Below the pieces are notes generated by a model. The model did not search any database and was not told the DNA's origin. It saw only the letters and a list, made by a program, of their open reading frames with translations. From Acidobacteriota bacterium (GTDB lineage: Bacteria; Acidobacteriota; Vicinamibacteria; Marinacidobacterales; Marinacidobacteraceae), in contig JAJEAO010000089.1 in assembly GCA_022822745.1 (NCBI GenBank), forward strand, positions 1-61,774: 61,774 nt of DNA, in the 5' to 3' direction. A program made the translations under genes and the position numbers. Below, piece by piece: positions 43,681 through 52,116 of the stretch (the stretch's first letter is position 1; the number at the start of each line of letters is the position of its first letter).

Positions 43681-43753
43681 CCGGATGCCCGGAACTCCCG
43701 ACCAGCGCCAGCGCCTGAAAGCTGAGTTCCGAATGCCGGGTTCCGAATGCCGG
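43681..43753. repeat. 14-bp direct repeat with an inverted copy
   Basis: GTTCCGAATGCCGG occurs twice in tandem at 43726-43739 and 43740-43753. The first copy can pair with CGGAACTC at 43690-43697 to form an 8-bp stem. It fills the gap between tRNA-fMet and the potassium-channel gene. Confidence 0.7.
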
Positions 43754-43809
43754 CGCCTGAGTGAAGGGCAGGCGCGGACCGTGACCGTCGTCGATCTCCG
43801 ACGCGAGGG

Positions 43810-44883
43810 ATGACGCGCCTCGCGTGGCTCCGGGGACGGCTTCGACCCCGGCGCCCCCGCCACCCGCTCGGAGTGGAGCGGCTGGTCCTGTCGCTCGTCC
43901 GGCCCTCGCTGCTCCTCGCCGCGCTCGTGATCGCGGGGGGCGCCGCGGGCTACATGCTCCTCGAGGACTGGACGCTGCGGGAAGCGCTCTACATGACGGT
44001 GATCACGCTGTCCACCGTCGGGTTCGGCGAGGTGCGACCCCTGAGCGAGGGGGGCAAGCTGTTCACCGTCGCTCTCATCGTCGGCGGCGTCGCGACTCTC
44101 AGCTTCGCCCTGGTCGGCATCGGGGAGAGACTCCGGGACGCCCCCAGACGACGCCTGGAACGGAGGATTCGTCGCATGAAGGACCACATCATCGTCTGCG
44201 GCTTCGGGCGGATCGCCGAGACGCTCGTCCCCGGACTGATCCGGCACGGGTACCACGTCACCGTGATCGAGGAGGACGGCGACATCGCCGAGGCCGCAAT
44301 CCGCGACGGGATCCCGGTGCTTCGCGGAGACGCCACCAGCGAGGAGATCCTCGAGCGCGCCGGCGTCCGACGCGCGTCGGTCGTGGCCGCGCTCCTTCCC
44401 AACGACGGCGACAACCTCTCGATCGCGATGACCGCGACGGGACTCCACCCGGAGATCCGGGTCGTGGCGCGATCCGAAGAGGAGCGATCCGTGGCGAACC
44501 TCCAGCGAGCGGGCGCCCAGCCGCAGGACGTGGTCTCGCCCCACCGGACCGCCGGGGAAGTCCTGCTCTGGATGCTGAGTCACGAGGGCGCGGCCCGGAT
44601 CGCCCCCAGGATCCAGGATGTGGCGCGGGGCCACTTCGAGACCGGCGCCCTGACCATCGCGCGGGACTCCCCGCTGGCCGGGAAGACGCTGGCCGACGCC
44701 GTGATCGGGGGACGCGCCAACGTCCTGGTCATGGCGGTGACAGCGGATTCGGGCGACGTGACGGTGGCGCCCCGCGGCGCGCGCCGGCTCGGCGCCGGAG
44801 ACCGGCTCACGCTGGTGGGACGCACCGGAGACCTCCGGAGACTCGGCGCCCGGGTGGACGGGCCCGCGCCGGGGAACGCATGA
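43810..44883 (+). CDS. Potassium channel with TrkA-N and TrkA-C (RCK) domains
   Basis: 357 aa. Two membrane helices flank the pore, with selectivity filter ITLSTVGFGE near 65-75. A Rossmann RCK domain follows (HIIVCGFGRIAETLV near 122, then VTVIEED), and a TrkA-C ligand-binding domain ends the protein (LAGKTLADAVIG, RLGAGDRLTLVG). Ligand-gated K+ efflux or uptake channel of the MthK type. GAGGG precedes the ATG. The stop overlaps the next start (ATGA). Confidence 0.9.
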   Translation: MTRLAWLRGRLRPRRPRHPLGVERLVLSLVRPSLLLAALVIAGGAAGYMLLEDWTLREALYMTVITLSTVGFGEVRPLSEGGKLFTVALIVGGVATLSFALVGIGERLRDAPRRRLERRIRRMKDHIIVCGFGRIAETLVPGLIRHGYHVTVIEEDGDIAEAAIRDGIPVLRGDATSEEILERAGVRRASVVAALLPNDGDNLSIAMTATGLHPEIRVVARSEEERSVANLQRAGAQPQDVVSPHRTAGEVLLWMLSHEGAARIAPRIQDVARGHFETGALTIARDSPLAGKTLADAVIGGRANVLVMAVTADSGDVTVAPRGARRLGAGDRLTLVGRTGDLRRLGARVDGPAPGNA

Positions 44884-45278
44884 CCGGAGCGACCGGGAGA
44901 CCGCGCTACCGCGGCGCCTTTCTCTGGGGCGGCGTCTATCTCGCGCTGTTCCTGGTCGTCGCCGGGTCCCGGCTGATCCTCATGGGAATCGGCGGAGGAT
45001 GGCCCCCGCCCGCCGCCTTCGGCAACCTGCTCGTCATGTACTGCGCCGGATGCGCGTTCGCGGTCCCTCTCGTCTGGACCCGGCGGCGCCTCGCGCGGGA
45101 AACGGAGCGACCACCGCGCTGGCCCGTCGTCGCCTGGCTGGCGGCGACTCCGGTGTCGGCGCTCGGCGCGGTCGTCGGCGGACTCTTCGGCCCCGTCGGG
45201 GTTCTTCTCTACGGAGGAATCCCCCTCCTCCTCACCCTCGGAGGCGGTCTCGCGCTGAGCGCGCTCCGCCGCCGGTGA
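44880..45278 (+). CDS. Small membrane protein coupled to the potassium channel
   Basis: 132 aa with about four hydrophobic helices (FLWGGVYLALFLVVAGSRLI, FGNLLVMYCAGCAFAVPLVW, WPVVAWLAATPVSALGAVVG, VLLYGGIPLLLTLGGGLALS). No family recognised. The ATGA overlap suggests co-expression with the channel gene. Confidence 0.6.
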   Translation: MTGATGRPRYRGAFLWGGVYLALFLVVAGSRLILMGIGGGWPPPAAFGNLLVMYCAGCAFAVPLVWTRRRLARETERPPRWPVVAWLAATPVSALGAVVGGLFGPVGVLLYGGIPLLLTLGGGLALSALRRR

Positions 45279-45330
45279 CGAAAGCCGCAGCGAACCCGCC
45301 GGACCCCGCCGTTCCGTTCCCGCCACCGGG

Positions 45331-45402
45331 AGCCGGCGAGTGGATTTGAACCACCGACCTGCTGATTACGAATCAGCTGCTCTGCCCCTGAGCTACACCG
45401 GC
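45331..45402 (-). tRNA. tRNA-Thr (CGT)
   Basis: 72 nt without encoded CCA. The acceptor stem GCCGGTG pairs with CGCCGGC; the D arm is GCTC/GAGC; the anticodon arm is GCTGA-TTCGTAA-TCAGC, giving anticodon CGT (codon ACG); the T loop is TTCAAAT. Discriminator base U. Confidence 0.95.
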
Positions 45403-45484
45403 TTGCCCGTCACGGCCGCCAGCGGACCGCTGGCGACGGCGGCGCATTGTAACCGCGGCCCGACGGCGAATTCGGCGGCCCGAC

Positions 45485-46303
45485 TCAGTCGCGCTCCCCG
45501 AAGCGGAACAGGATGCCGAGGGTGAGCGCGGAGATCGTGGCCCCGTCGGTCCCCCCTTCGACGAGCTCGAGCGGGCCTTCGGGGCCTCCGTAACGAACGA
45601 ACCGGTAGTCGAAGGCGATCGCCGCCGGGAACAGGGGGAACGGCACCTTGATCCCGGCCCCGAACACGAGGGCCCCGGTGCGGAACGGCGCGTCGCCCTC
45701 GACTTCACTCTCCCTCCAGCCGTAGCCGACGCTCAGATAGGGCGTCACCGCCGCGAGCGCCACCTGGGCCACCGCGGCGGCGGTGAACTCGTTGCTCTTC
45801 TGGACCAGGCCCTCGTCGAACAGGACGAGTCCGGCATCCTCGTCCTCGATCCGGATGTCGAACATCGTCGTCGTGCGGGTGTAGCCCGCCTCGAGACCGA
45901 GATAGGGGCTCACGAAGACCGCGCCGCGGGCGCCGTAGTGCTCCCCGAACCCCACATCGTCGGCCTCGGCGGAGACGGTCTGGAAGATGTTGCGGGAGAA
46001 ACCGAGATCCTGATTCACCCGCTGGCTCCCGATCAGCGCCGCCGCCTCGGCCCGGGCCCACTCGCCTCCGGGGGCGAAGACCGGCGCCATGCCGGCCTGG
46101 GCCTGCGGCGTCGCGGCGGCCCCCCACCGATCCGTCGCCACCGGCGCGTAGCCGCCGCCGGCGGCGCGGGCCGCGTCCAGGAGCCCGACGATCGGCTTCC
46201 GGCTCGCCCCGGCGGCGGGCGCGGCGGACGCGGACGCGGGGAAGAGCGGCAGAGCCGCGCACCCGAGCGCCACGACGGCGGACCCCAGCCGCCGCGGGAT
46301 CAC
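45485..46303 (-). CDS. Outer-membrane beta-barrel-like protein
   Basis: 272 aa from the GTG at 46303, with GAGG about 8 bases upstream. A signal peptide (LGSAVVALGCAALPLFPASASA) is followed by amphipathic strand repeats (GAVFVSPYLGLEAGYTRTTT, VTPYLSVGYGWRES, AIAFDYRFVRYGG) and a terminal ILFRFGERD strand. This is the pattern of small 8-10-strand outer-membrane barrels. Third gene of a three-gene secreted operon; its GTG overlaps the metalloprotease stop. Confidence 0.7.
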   Translation of the reverse strand: MIPRRLGSAVVALGCAALPLFPASASAAPAAGASRKPIVGLLDAARAAGGGYAPVATDRWGAAATPQAQAGMAPVFAPGGEWARAEAAALIGSQRVNQDLGFSRNIFQTVSAEADDVGFGEHYGARGAVFVSPYLGLEAGYTRTTTMFDIRIEDEDAGLVLFDEGLVQKSNEFTAAAVAQVALAAVTPYLSVGYGWRESEVEGDAPFRTGALVFGAGIKVPFPLFPAAIAFDYRFVRYGGPEGPLELVEGGTDGATISALTLGILFRFGERD

Positions 46304-47310
46304 GGAAGGACCTCGATCTCCACTTCGGTGGCTTCGTCCCGCCGGACAACCACGAACCGCGGCAGGATCGTCACCTGGAAATCCCGGTCCACGACCGCGT
46401 GGCTGAAGAAATAGGCGCCCGCCGGATGGGTCTCGGGGATCGGATTCGCCCGCACCACGTAGCGGCCCGGAACCAGGCCGCCGAGCTCGAACCGACCCGC
46501 TGCATCGGCCCACGCCCCCACGGTGTGCCCCGCGTGGGGCTCGAAGGCCGTCACGTGGGCGTGGGAGACGCCGACCCCGTCGCGGCGGACGATGCCCGAG
46601 ATGGCGCCGGTCTCGCGCGCGGGCCCGGGGTAGAGCACCGAAATGCCGGCGATGTCATCGTCGGTCAGCGTGCGTCCGAGACTGCTCATGGAGCCGAACG
46701 AATACGGCCACATGATGGCGGATCCGGCGAGCAGCCCGTCCCCGGCGTCGCGACCCACGTTGGAGTGGCCCAGCCCGAGGAAGTGCCCGACCTCGTGGAC
46801 CATCAGCGAGCGATAGTCCCAGCCGCCCCGCTCGGGTGTGTCGGTCCAGTTGAACGCCGGGTTCACCAGGATGTCCGACTCGGCGATATGCCCGGTGCCG
46901 ACGAAGTTCAGCCAGCTCGTCACGGAGAGCGTCGCCTCCGAGAGCCCGAGCTCCCGCAGGTGCTCGCGCGTCGAGAACCCGACCGTGTTCGTGCGGTCGA
47001 AGAAATCGAACGGCCGCTGGTTCGTGAGCCCCTGGTAGCTCAGCGTGAGGTCGGCCTGGGCGATCTGATCCCAGGTGTTCATGGCGGCCCGCGTCTCGGT
47101 CACGACATCCTCGACGGTCATCCAGTTGTCGTCCCGATTCGCCACCCAGTACGGCACGGCGTCGAGCTGCGGCGGCCACCGGAACGTGGCGCCGCCCACG
47201 AGCTGGTAGCCGGACGCCGCGGGCGGGCCTCCGAGCGGGAGAGCGAAAGCGCAGATGACCGCCGCCACCAGCGGACGCATCGCTCGCGTGCGGAATGGCT
47301 CGCTCTTCAT
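46300..47310 (-). CDS. Secreted matrixin-type zinc metalloprotease
   Basis: 336 aa from the ATG at 47310. A signal peptide precedes a catalytic domain with the zinc site MVHEVGHFLGLGHS (HExxHxxGxxH) and a following Met in SAIMWPYSFG, the Met-turn of metzincins. DDIAGISVLYPGP ends the domain. The C-terminal 110 residues form a carboxypeptidase-regulatory-like beta domain (AWADAAGRFELGGLVPGRYV). It probably degrades extracellular or periplasmic proteins. The start shares one base with the upstream stop (TGATG). Confidence 0.88.
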   Translation of the reverse strand: MKSEPFRTRAMRPLVAAVICAFALPLGGPPAASGYQLVGGATFRWPPQLDAVPYWVANRDDNWMTVEDVVTETRAAMNTWDQIAQADLTLSYQGLTNQRPFDFFDRTNTVGFSTREHLRELGLSEATLSVTSWLNFVGTGHIAESDILVNPAFNWTDTPERGGWDYRSLMVHEVGHFLGLGHSNVGRDAGDGLLAGSAIMWPYSFGSMSSLGRTLTDDDIAGISVLYPGPARETGAISGIVRRDGVGVSHAHVTAFEPHAGHTVGAWADAAGRFELGGLVPGRYVVRANPIPETHPAGAYFFSHAVVDRDFQVTILPRFVVVRRDEATEVEIEVLP

Positions 47311-47906
47311 CACTGCGCCGCGAGCGCCGAGCGGACGACGGCCTCGACTTCGTCGAGAGTGGCGGGCGGGGCCGGCGCCGGATGGAGCGGAGCGGAGGCG
47401 CCGGACGCGACCAGGTTGAGCCCGGCCAGCGAGCGGGAGAGCTTCCGACGCCCGGTCGCGGCGTCCCGCTCCAGCCGGAACTTGCCCTGCCCCAGCCCGA
47501 ACACGGTCGGAATGCGCCCGGCCCCGCCGTCCGTGAAGACCAGCACCTCCTCGCCGACCTCGAAGGAGGGCGCGCCGGCGACGAGGAGTCGATAGCCCTC
47601 GGCCTCTCCTCCGAGGACCCGGAGCGTCACCACCGGGCCGCTGCGCCCCCCCTTGAACCACTCGTCCACCTCGATGGTGACGAAGGTGTGGATGCTCGTG
47701 CGTCGCGCGCTGAGCTGGCTGCGCACGCCGACGACCCGACCCGTCAGGATCTGATCGGCGCGCTGGGCCATCTCTCCCAGCGGCACGAACTCGACGGTCG
47801 AGGCCGTCGCTCCGCCGGGCGCAAGAAGGCTCAGAACCAGCGCCGTCGCGGCCGGAAGGAGGATCGGGCGACCGGAGATGCCGGGGGCGGGCGCCGGATG
47901 CGACAT
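47310..47906 (-). CDS. Secreted protein preceding the matrixin gene
   Basis: 198 aa with a signal peptide (LLPAATALVLSLLAPGGATA). The mature part is beta-rich (LGEMAQRADQILTGRVVGVR, THTFVTIEVDEWFKG, EEVLVFTDGG), followed by a Pro/Ala linker and a short helix. I recall similar proteins next to matrixins in Acidobacteriota, where they may act as inhibitors or chaperones, but this is not established. First gene of the three-gene operon, divergent from rsgA. Confidence 0.68.
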   Translation of the reverse strand: MSHPAPAPGISGRPILLPAATALVLSLLAPGGATASTVEFVPLGEMAQRADQILTGRVVGVRSQLSARRTSIHTFVTIEVDEWFKGGRSGPVVTLRVLGGEAEGYRLLVAGAPSFEVGEEVLVFTDGGAGRIPTVFGLGQGKFRLERDAATGRRKLSRSLAGLNLVASGASAPLHPAPAPPATLDEVEAVVRSALAAQ

Positions 47907-47959
47907 GGGAACCTGAGGGAAAATTAGCAGAGCCCGGACGCTCCCGGACGGGGGATAGC

Positions 47960-48919
47960 ATGGAGGCCGTGGGCCGAACGAGGGACTCCGGCGCCGTGGT
48001 CCGGGTCACCCGCCGCGATGTCACAGCGCGCATCCGGGGCCGACGACGGCGGTGCGCCGTGGGCGGGCGGCTCTTCGGTCCGCGAGGCAGGCCCCGCGCC
48101 GGAATCGTGGTCGTCGGCGACGAAGTCCGGATCGAGTCCGTGGGCCGGCGCCGCCGCGTGGTCGAGGTGCTGCCGCGGCGGAACGCGCTGCGACGGGTCA
48201 TGGGGCCGCCGGACCGCCGGGAGCTGCGGGTCGTGGCGGCGAATCTGGACCGTTTCTTCGTGGTCTCGGCGTTCCGGGAGCCCCCCTGGCGAACCGGATT
48301 CGTGGACCGCGCGCTGGTCGTGGCGCACGACGCCGGCGTGACCCCCGCGCTCGTGTTCAACAAGCTGGACCTCGCCGAGCCGGAGGATCTCGACCGCCTG
48401 GACGACGACCTCCGCCGCTACCGGGCCCTCGCCCTCGATGTCCATCGCACCAGCGCCCGGACCGGCGCCGGCGTCGGCGCATTCCGGGAGGCGGTCGCCG
48501 CCGGACGATCCGTCCTCTTCGGGCACTCCGGCGTCGGGAAGACCGAACTGCTCTCGGCGCTCGGGATCCCGGGGCGGCGAAGCGGGTCTCTGGATCGCCG
48601 CGGGCGCGGCCGTCACACGACGACGAGCGCGGAAATCGTCGAGCTGCCCGGCGGAGGGGAGATCGTGGACACCCCCGGCGTCCGGGCGCTGGGCATCGAC
48701 GGCCTGACCCGGGAACAGGTGCGGGCGGCCTATCCCGACCTCGCGCCGTTCGCCGCGGACTGCCGGTTCGCCGGGTGCGCCCACGACGCCGAGCCCGACT
48801 GCGGGGTCAAGGCGGCGGTCGCCGCCGGGAAGGTCCACCCGCTGCGACTCGACAGCCTCCTCCACCTCGGCGCCGAGGCCGGGCGCCACGGCTGGGAGGG
48901 GTTCTCCGACCCCGCGTGA
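47960..48919 (+). CDS. rsgA: Ribosome small-subunit-dependent GTPase A
   Basis: 319 aa. A circularly permuted GTPase: G4 NKLDLA comes before G1 GHSGVGKTELL (near 193), then the switch TTTSAE and G3 DTPGVR. The zinc domain carries CRFAGCAHDAEPDC. An N-terminal OB-fold precedes it (AVVRVTRRDVTARIRG). It assists late maturation of the 30S subunit. The G1 ends in KTE where most homologues have KSS. It is divergent from the matrixin operon across 53 bases. Confidence 0.93.
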   Translation: MEAVGRTRDSGAVVRVTRRDVTARIRGRRRRCAVGGRLFGPRGRPRAGIVVVGDEVRIESVGRRRRVVEVLPRRNALRRVMGPPDRRELRVVAANLDRFFVVSAFREPPWRTGFVDRALVVAHDAGVTPALVFNKLDLAEPEDLDRLDDDLRRYRALALDVHRTSARTGAGVGAFREAVAAGRSVLFGHSGVGKTELLSALGIPGRRSGSLDRRGRGRHTTTSAEIVELPGGGEIVDTPGVRALGIDGLTREQVRAAYPDLAPFAADCRFAGCAHDAEPDCGVKAAVAAGKVHPLRLDSLLHLGAEAGRHGWEGFSDPA

Positions 48920-48968
48920 CTCCGCCGGCGGCGGGTCGGAGCAAGGATCCAGCTCCCTGTCCGGGGCG

Positions 48969-50699
48969 TCACGCCGCGGACGACCCCGCACCGACGTCCG
49001 TCGGTGCGGGGCGCAGATGCGCCGGGCCCGAACCCGGGCGCCGCATCGGAATGAGGCGGGCCACCGCGGCGAGCAGCGCGCCGAGCCCCTCCCCGGAGCG
49101 GGCCGAAACCTGGAGAGTCTCGGCTCCGGCGAGCCGGCGGGGGAGAGAGGCGCGGGCGGCGGCATCGAGTCGGTCCACCTTGTTCAGCAGCACGACGCGG
49201 GGGATCTCGTGGAACCCCAGCTCGCGGAGCAGCGTCTCGACGGCCCCGGATCGCGCGCGGAGCCGACGATCGCTCGCATCCACGACCTGAAGGAGCAGGG
49301 ACGCCGCCGAGATTTCCTCGAGGGTCGCCCGGAAGGCCTCGATCAGGTCCGGCGGGAGGTCGTGGATGAACCCCACGGTGTCGGCGAGCAGAACCTCGCG
49401 CTCCACCGGCACCCGCAGCCGACGGTTCGCCGGATCGAGAGTCTCGAACATCCGGTTCCCGGCTGGCACATCGCTGCGCGTGAGCCGGTTCAGCAGCGTG
49501 GACTTGCCCGCATTCGTGTAGCCCACCAGGGAAACGACCGGGAGCCCGCGCGCATCCCGACGCCGCCGCCGCAACTGCCGATGCGACGCGACCCGAACCA
49601 GCTCGCGCTGCAACCGCCCGATGCGCTGACGCGCCCGGCGCCGATCCACCTCCAGGCGGGTCTCCCCCGGCCCCCGTCCCCCGATGCCCCCGGCGAGCCG
49701 GGACAGCGACGTGTCCCGCTGGACCAGCCGCGGCAGGCGGTATCGGAGCTGGGCCAGTTCGACCTGGATCTTTCCCTCCCGGCTGGTGGCCCGCCGGGCG
49801 AACACATCGAGGATCAACTGGCTGCGGTCCAGCACCTTGAGATCCGTGGCGCGCGACAGGTTGCGCGCCTGCGACGGACTCAGATCCCGGGAGAACAGGA
49901 TCACGTCGGCGCCCCGATCCAGCGCCCGGATGACGAGCGCCTCCAGCTTGCCCTTTCCGACCAGAGTGCGGGGATCGAGGCGCGCCCGACGCTGGAGCAC
50001 GGAGTCCACGACCACGAGTCCCGCGTCTCGCGCCAGCTCTCCCAGCTCGCGGACGGCGTCCTCGAGCCGGACATCGCCGTCGCTGCGGTCGGCCGCTCCC
50101 ACCAGGATCGCCCTTCCGGCAAAGCCGCGTCCCGGCGGCCGTCGCGGCGCGCGCCGGGCGAACTCCCGCTCGAGATCGGCGATGAGCGCCGCGCAATCCA
50201 GCTCGAGGCCCCACGGCGGCGCCGGGTCGAGGAGCTGCCACGGCGCCTCCTCTTCCCGCCGGCCGCGCCCGTTCGGTCCGGGCGGACGGAGGTGGGCGGC
50301 GTGGACGAGGCCCGGCAGCCCGTCCTCGCGGACCGAGAGCGCGGCCATGAGGTCCAGCCGCAGCAGCGCCAGGTCCGCGAGATCGTCCCGGGTGAGCGGC
50401 TTGTCATCGAGATGGGTGTGGACGCAGCGCAGCCCCCGCAGCCGCACTCCGGCGGCGCGCTGGCGCTTCAGATCCGGCAGCTCGATCCGGTGCGCATCCC
50501 CCACGCCGACCCAGGTGACCGCTCCCTTCCGGTTCACCAGCACCCCGACCTGGCGCCGGATCCTCCTCGAGACTCCGGCGAGCTGACGGGCGAACTCGCG
50601 CGTGACCAGCGCCGCGGGCGGCAGCCGCCGCTGACCCAGTTTCTCGAGAACCCTCCGGTCCCGGGCCTTCAGGCCCGTCGTGTTGCCGGAGACCCGCAA
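48969..50699 (-). CDS. hflX: GTPase HflX with a long N-terminal extension
   Basis: 576 aa. The HflX domain is clear: ALDRGADVILFSRDLSPSQA, GGIGGRGPGETRLEVDRRR, then the GTPase G1 GYTNAGKSTLLN near 393, ADTVGFIHDLP and VVLLNKVDRL. The first 190 residues are an extra domain seen in a subset of HflX proteins (VLEKLGQRRLPPAALVTREF, LRCVHTHLDDKPLTRDDLAD). HflX splits stalled ribosomes after stress. It lies 28 bases after the TPR gene on the same strand. Confidence 0.94.
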   Translation of the reverse strand: MRVSGNTTGLKARDRRVLEKLGQRRLPPAALVTREFARQLAGVSRRIRRQVGVLVNRKGAVTWVGVGDAHRIELPDLKRQRAAGVRLRGLRCVHTHLDDKPLTRDDLADLALLRLDLMAALSVREDGLPGLVHAAHLRPPGPNGRGRREEEAPWQLLDPAPPWGLELDCAALIADLEREFARRAPRRPPGRGFAGRAILVGAADRSDGDVRLEDAVRELGELARDAGLVVVDSVLQRRARLDPRTLVGKGKLEALVIRALDRGADVILFSRDLSPSQARNLSRATDLKVLDRSQLILDVFARRATSREGKIQVELAQLRYRLPRLVQRDTSLSRLAGGIGGRGPGETRLEVDRRRARQRIGRLQRELVRVASHRQLRRRRRDARGLPVVSLVGYTNAGKSTLLNRLTRSDVPAGNRMFETLDPANRRLRVPVEREVLLADTVGFIHDLPPDLIEAFRATLEEISAASLLLQVVDASDRRLRARSGAVETLLRELGFHEIPRVVLLNKVDRLDAAARASLPRRLAGAETLQVSARSGEGLGALLAAVARLIPMRRPGSGPAHLRPAPTDVGAGSSAA

Positions 50700-50727
50700 C
50701 CGCGCGCCTGGACGACCGGGAGACCGG

Positions 50728-51972
50728 TCAGCGGGACGGGCCGGACGCCCCGGATCGGTCCCGCGCCGAACGGGCGTCCCGGAGCTGGTCCAGCTTCGCC
50801 CGCGCGGCGATGTAGTTCGGGTCGATGGCGATGGCCCGCTCGTAGGCGTCCATCGCGCCTTCCTCGTCCCCCATCTTCATCAGGGTCTCGCCGAGGAAGA
50901 AGCGGGCGTCCGCCATCTTCCGGTCCCTCGACATCGCCTTGCGGAAGTAGTCCGCCGCCCGGCGGAACTCCTTCTGGTGGTAGTGCAGCACGCCCAGGTG
51001 GTACTGGACATAGGCGTTCGAGCCGTCGAACTCGGCCGCCGTCTGGAACTCGCGGATCGCCTGTCCGGTGTCTCCCATGGAGTAGTAGGCGCTCGCCAGA
51101 TTCGCCCGCGCCTCGGTGAACCTGGGTTCGAGTTCGAGCGCGAGGCGGTACTGCTCGATCGCTTCGTCCACCCGGCCCCGGCGCTTGTAGGCAACTCCGA
51201 GGTTGTTCCGGGCCCGGTTGAAGTTGGGGCGGATCGAGAGCGCCAGGTCGTACATCTCGAGTTCCCGCGCCAGGGGATCGAATCCGCCCTGGTCGGCGAG
51301 CGCCTCGGCGAAATAGCCGTAGAGAAAGCCCTGGTTGTTGTAGAAGTTCGCGATGGCCTCGAAGTCGTCAATGATCCGCTGACCGGCGTACTCCCGCTCC
51401 GGGGTCGCGGTGAAGTCCACGACGATGAGGTCCGGACCGTCCTTGACGCCGCCGGTGATGTGGCCGCTGTTCACGATGACCTCGGCCTCGCGCGAAACCG
51501 CCTCGATCGTGGTGACGTCCACATAAACGGCTTCCACTCCCACGGCCCGCGACATCCCCACGAACAGGTTCGTGTAGGCGAGGCAGTTCCCCCGCCCTTC
51601 GCGGAAGACCGCCTTGGCCGTCTTGTTCGAGAGCCAGTCGTAGGAGATCGAACCGCCGGTGTGAGCCCGGATGGCGCGGATGATCGCCAGCATCTTCTCC
51701 CGGTCGGAGCGAAGGTTCTCCGTGACCCGGAACGCCAGCTCGCGGATCTCGTCGTCGATCTCGAACGGAATCTCGACGCGGGCGAGCACCTCGGGGGTGA
51801 TCCGGTGGTTCAGATCGGCCCGGATCTCGTCCACCGTCCAGGTCCGCTTGGGCGCCGTCCCGCAAGCGGCTCCGACGAACGCCGCGAGGCCGACGGTCGC
51901 CGCGAACGCGCGCACCCAGCGTCGTCGGACGGAAACCGGGCGGATCCCCGGCTGGCATCCTGCCGGGAACAT
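50728..51972 (-). CDS. Transglutaminase-like and TPR-repeat exported protein
   Basis: 414 aa. A signal or lipoprotein-like leader (AATVGLAAFVGAACG) precedes a transglutaminase-like core with Cys in GRGNCLAYTNLF, His in NSGHITGG and Asp in LIVVDFTAT. Five to six TPR units follow from about residue 225 (ARNNLGVAYKRRGRVDEAIE, ARANLASAYYSMGDTGQAIR, VQYHLGVLHYHQKEF). TPRs make it a likely scaffold in the envelope. The ATG at 51972 is used; a GTG four codons upstream is possible. Divergent from the GWxTD gene. Confidence 0.8.
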   Translation of the reverse strand: MFPAGCQPGIRPVSVRRRWVRAFAATVGLAAFVGAACGTAPKRTWTVDEIRADLNHRITPEVLARVEIPFEIDDEIRELAFRVTENLRSDREKMLAIIRAIRAHTGGSISYDWLSNKTAKAVFREGRGNCLAYTNLFVGMSRAVGVEAVYVDVTTIEAVSREAEVIVNSGHITGGVKDGPDLIVVDFTATPEREYAGQRIIDDFEAIANFYNNQGFLYGYFAEALADQGGFDPLARELEMYDLALSIRPNFNRARNNLGVAYKRRGRVDEAIEQYRLALELEPRFTEARANLASAYYSMGDTGQAIREFQTAAEFDGSNAYVQYHLGVLHYHQKEFRRAADYFRKAMSRDRKMADARFFLGETLMKMGDEEGAMDAYERAIAIDPNYIAARAKLDQLRDARSARDRSGASGPSR

Positions 51973-52008
51973 GGAAAAAGACACGAGGAACGAGTTTAGC
52001 GCGCCCCC

Positions 52009-52027
52009 GCAACCGATTTGCGGTTGC
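52009..52027. promoter_or_regulatory. 7-bp inverted repeat overlapping the divergent promoter
   Basis: GCAACCG-ATTTG-CGGTTGC is a perfect inverted repeat in the 144-base gap between the TPR and GWxTD genes. Its right arm covers the -35 box TTGCGA of the GWxTD promoter, where a repressor would block initiation. Confidence 0.45.
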
Positions 52028-52052
52028 GACGGCCCCACCGGAAGCGTATTCT
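52024..52052 (+). promoter_or_regulatory. Sigma-70-type promoter TTGCGA-N17-TATTCT
   Basis: The -35 box is TTGCGA (52024-52029) and the -10 box is TATTCT (52047-52052), with an ideal 17-base spacer. Predicted start near 52060, leaving a leader of about 57 bases for the GWxTD gene. Confidence 0.55.
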
Positions 52053-52116
52053 TGGCGGCTACCAGTTCGCAAATTCGGGCCGCCGTCGTCTTGCGGCCAC
52101 TCTCGCCGGAGACGTC

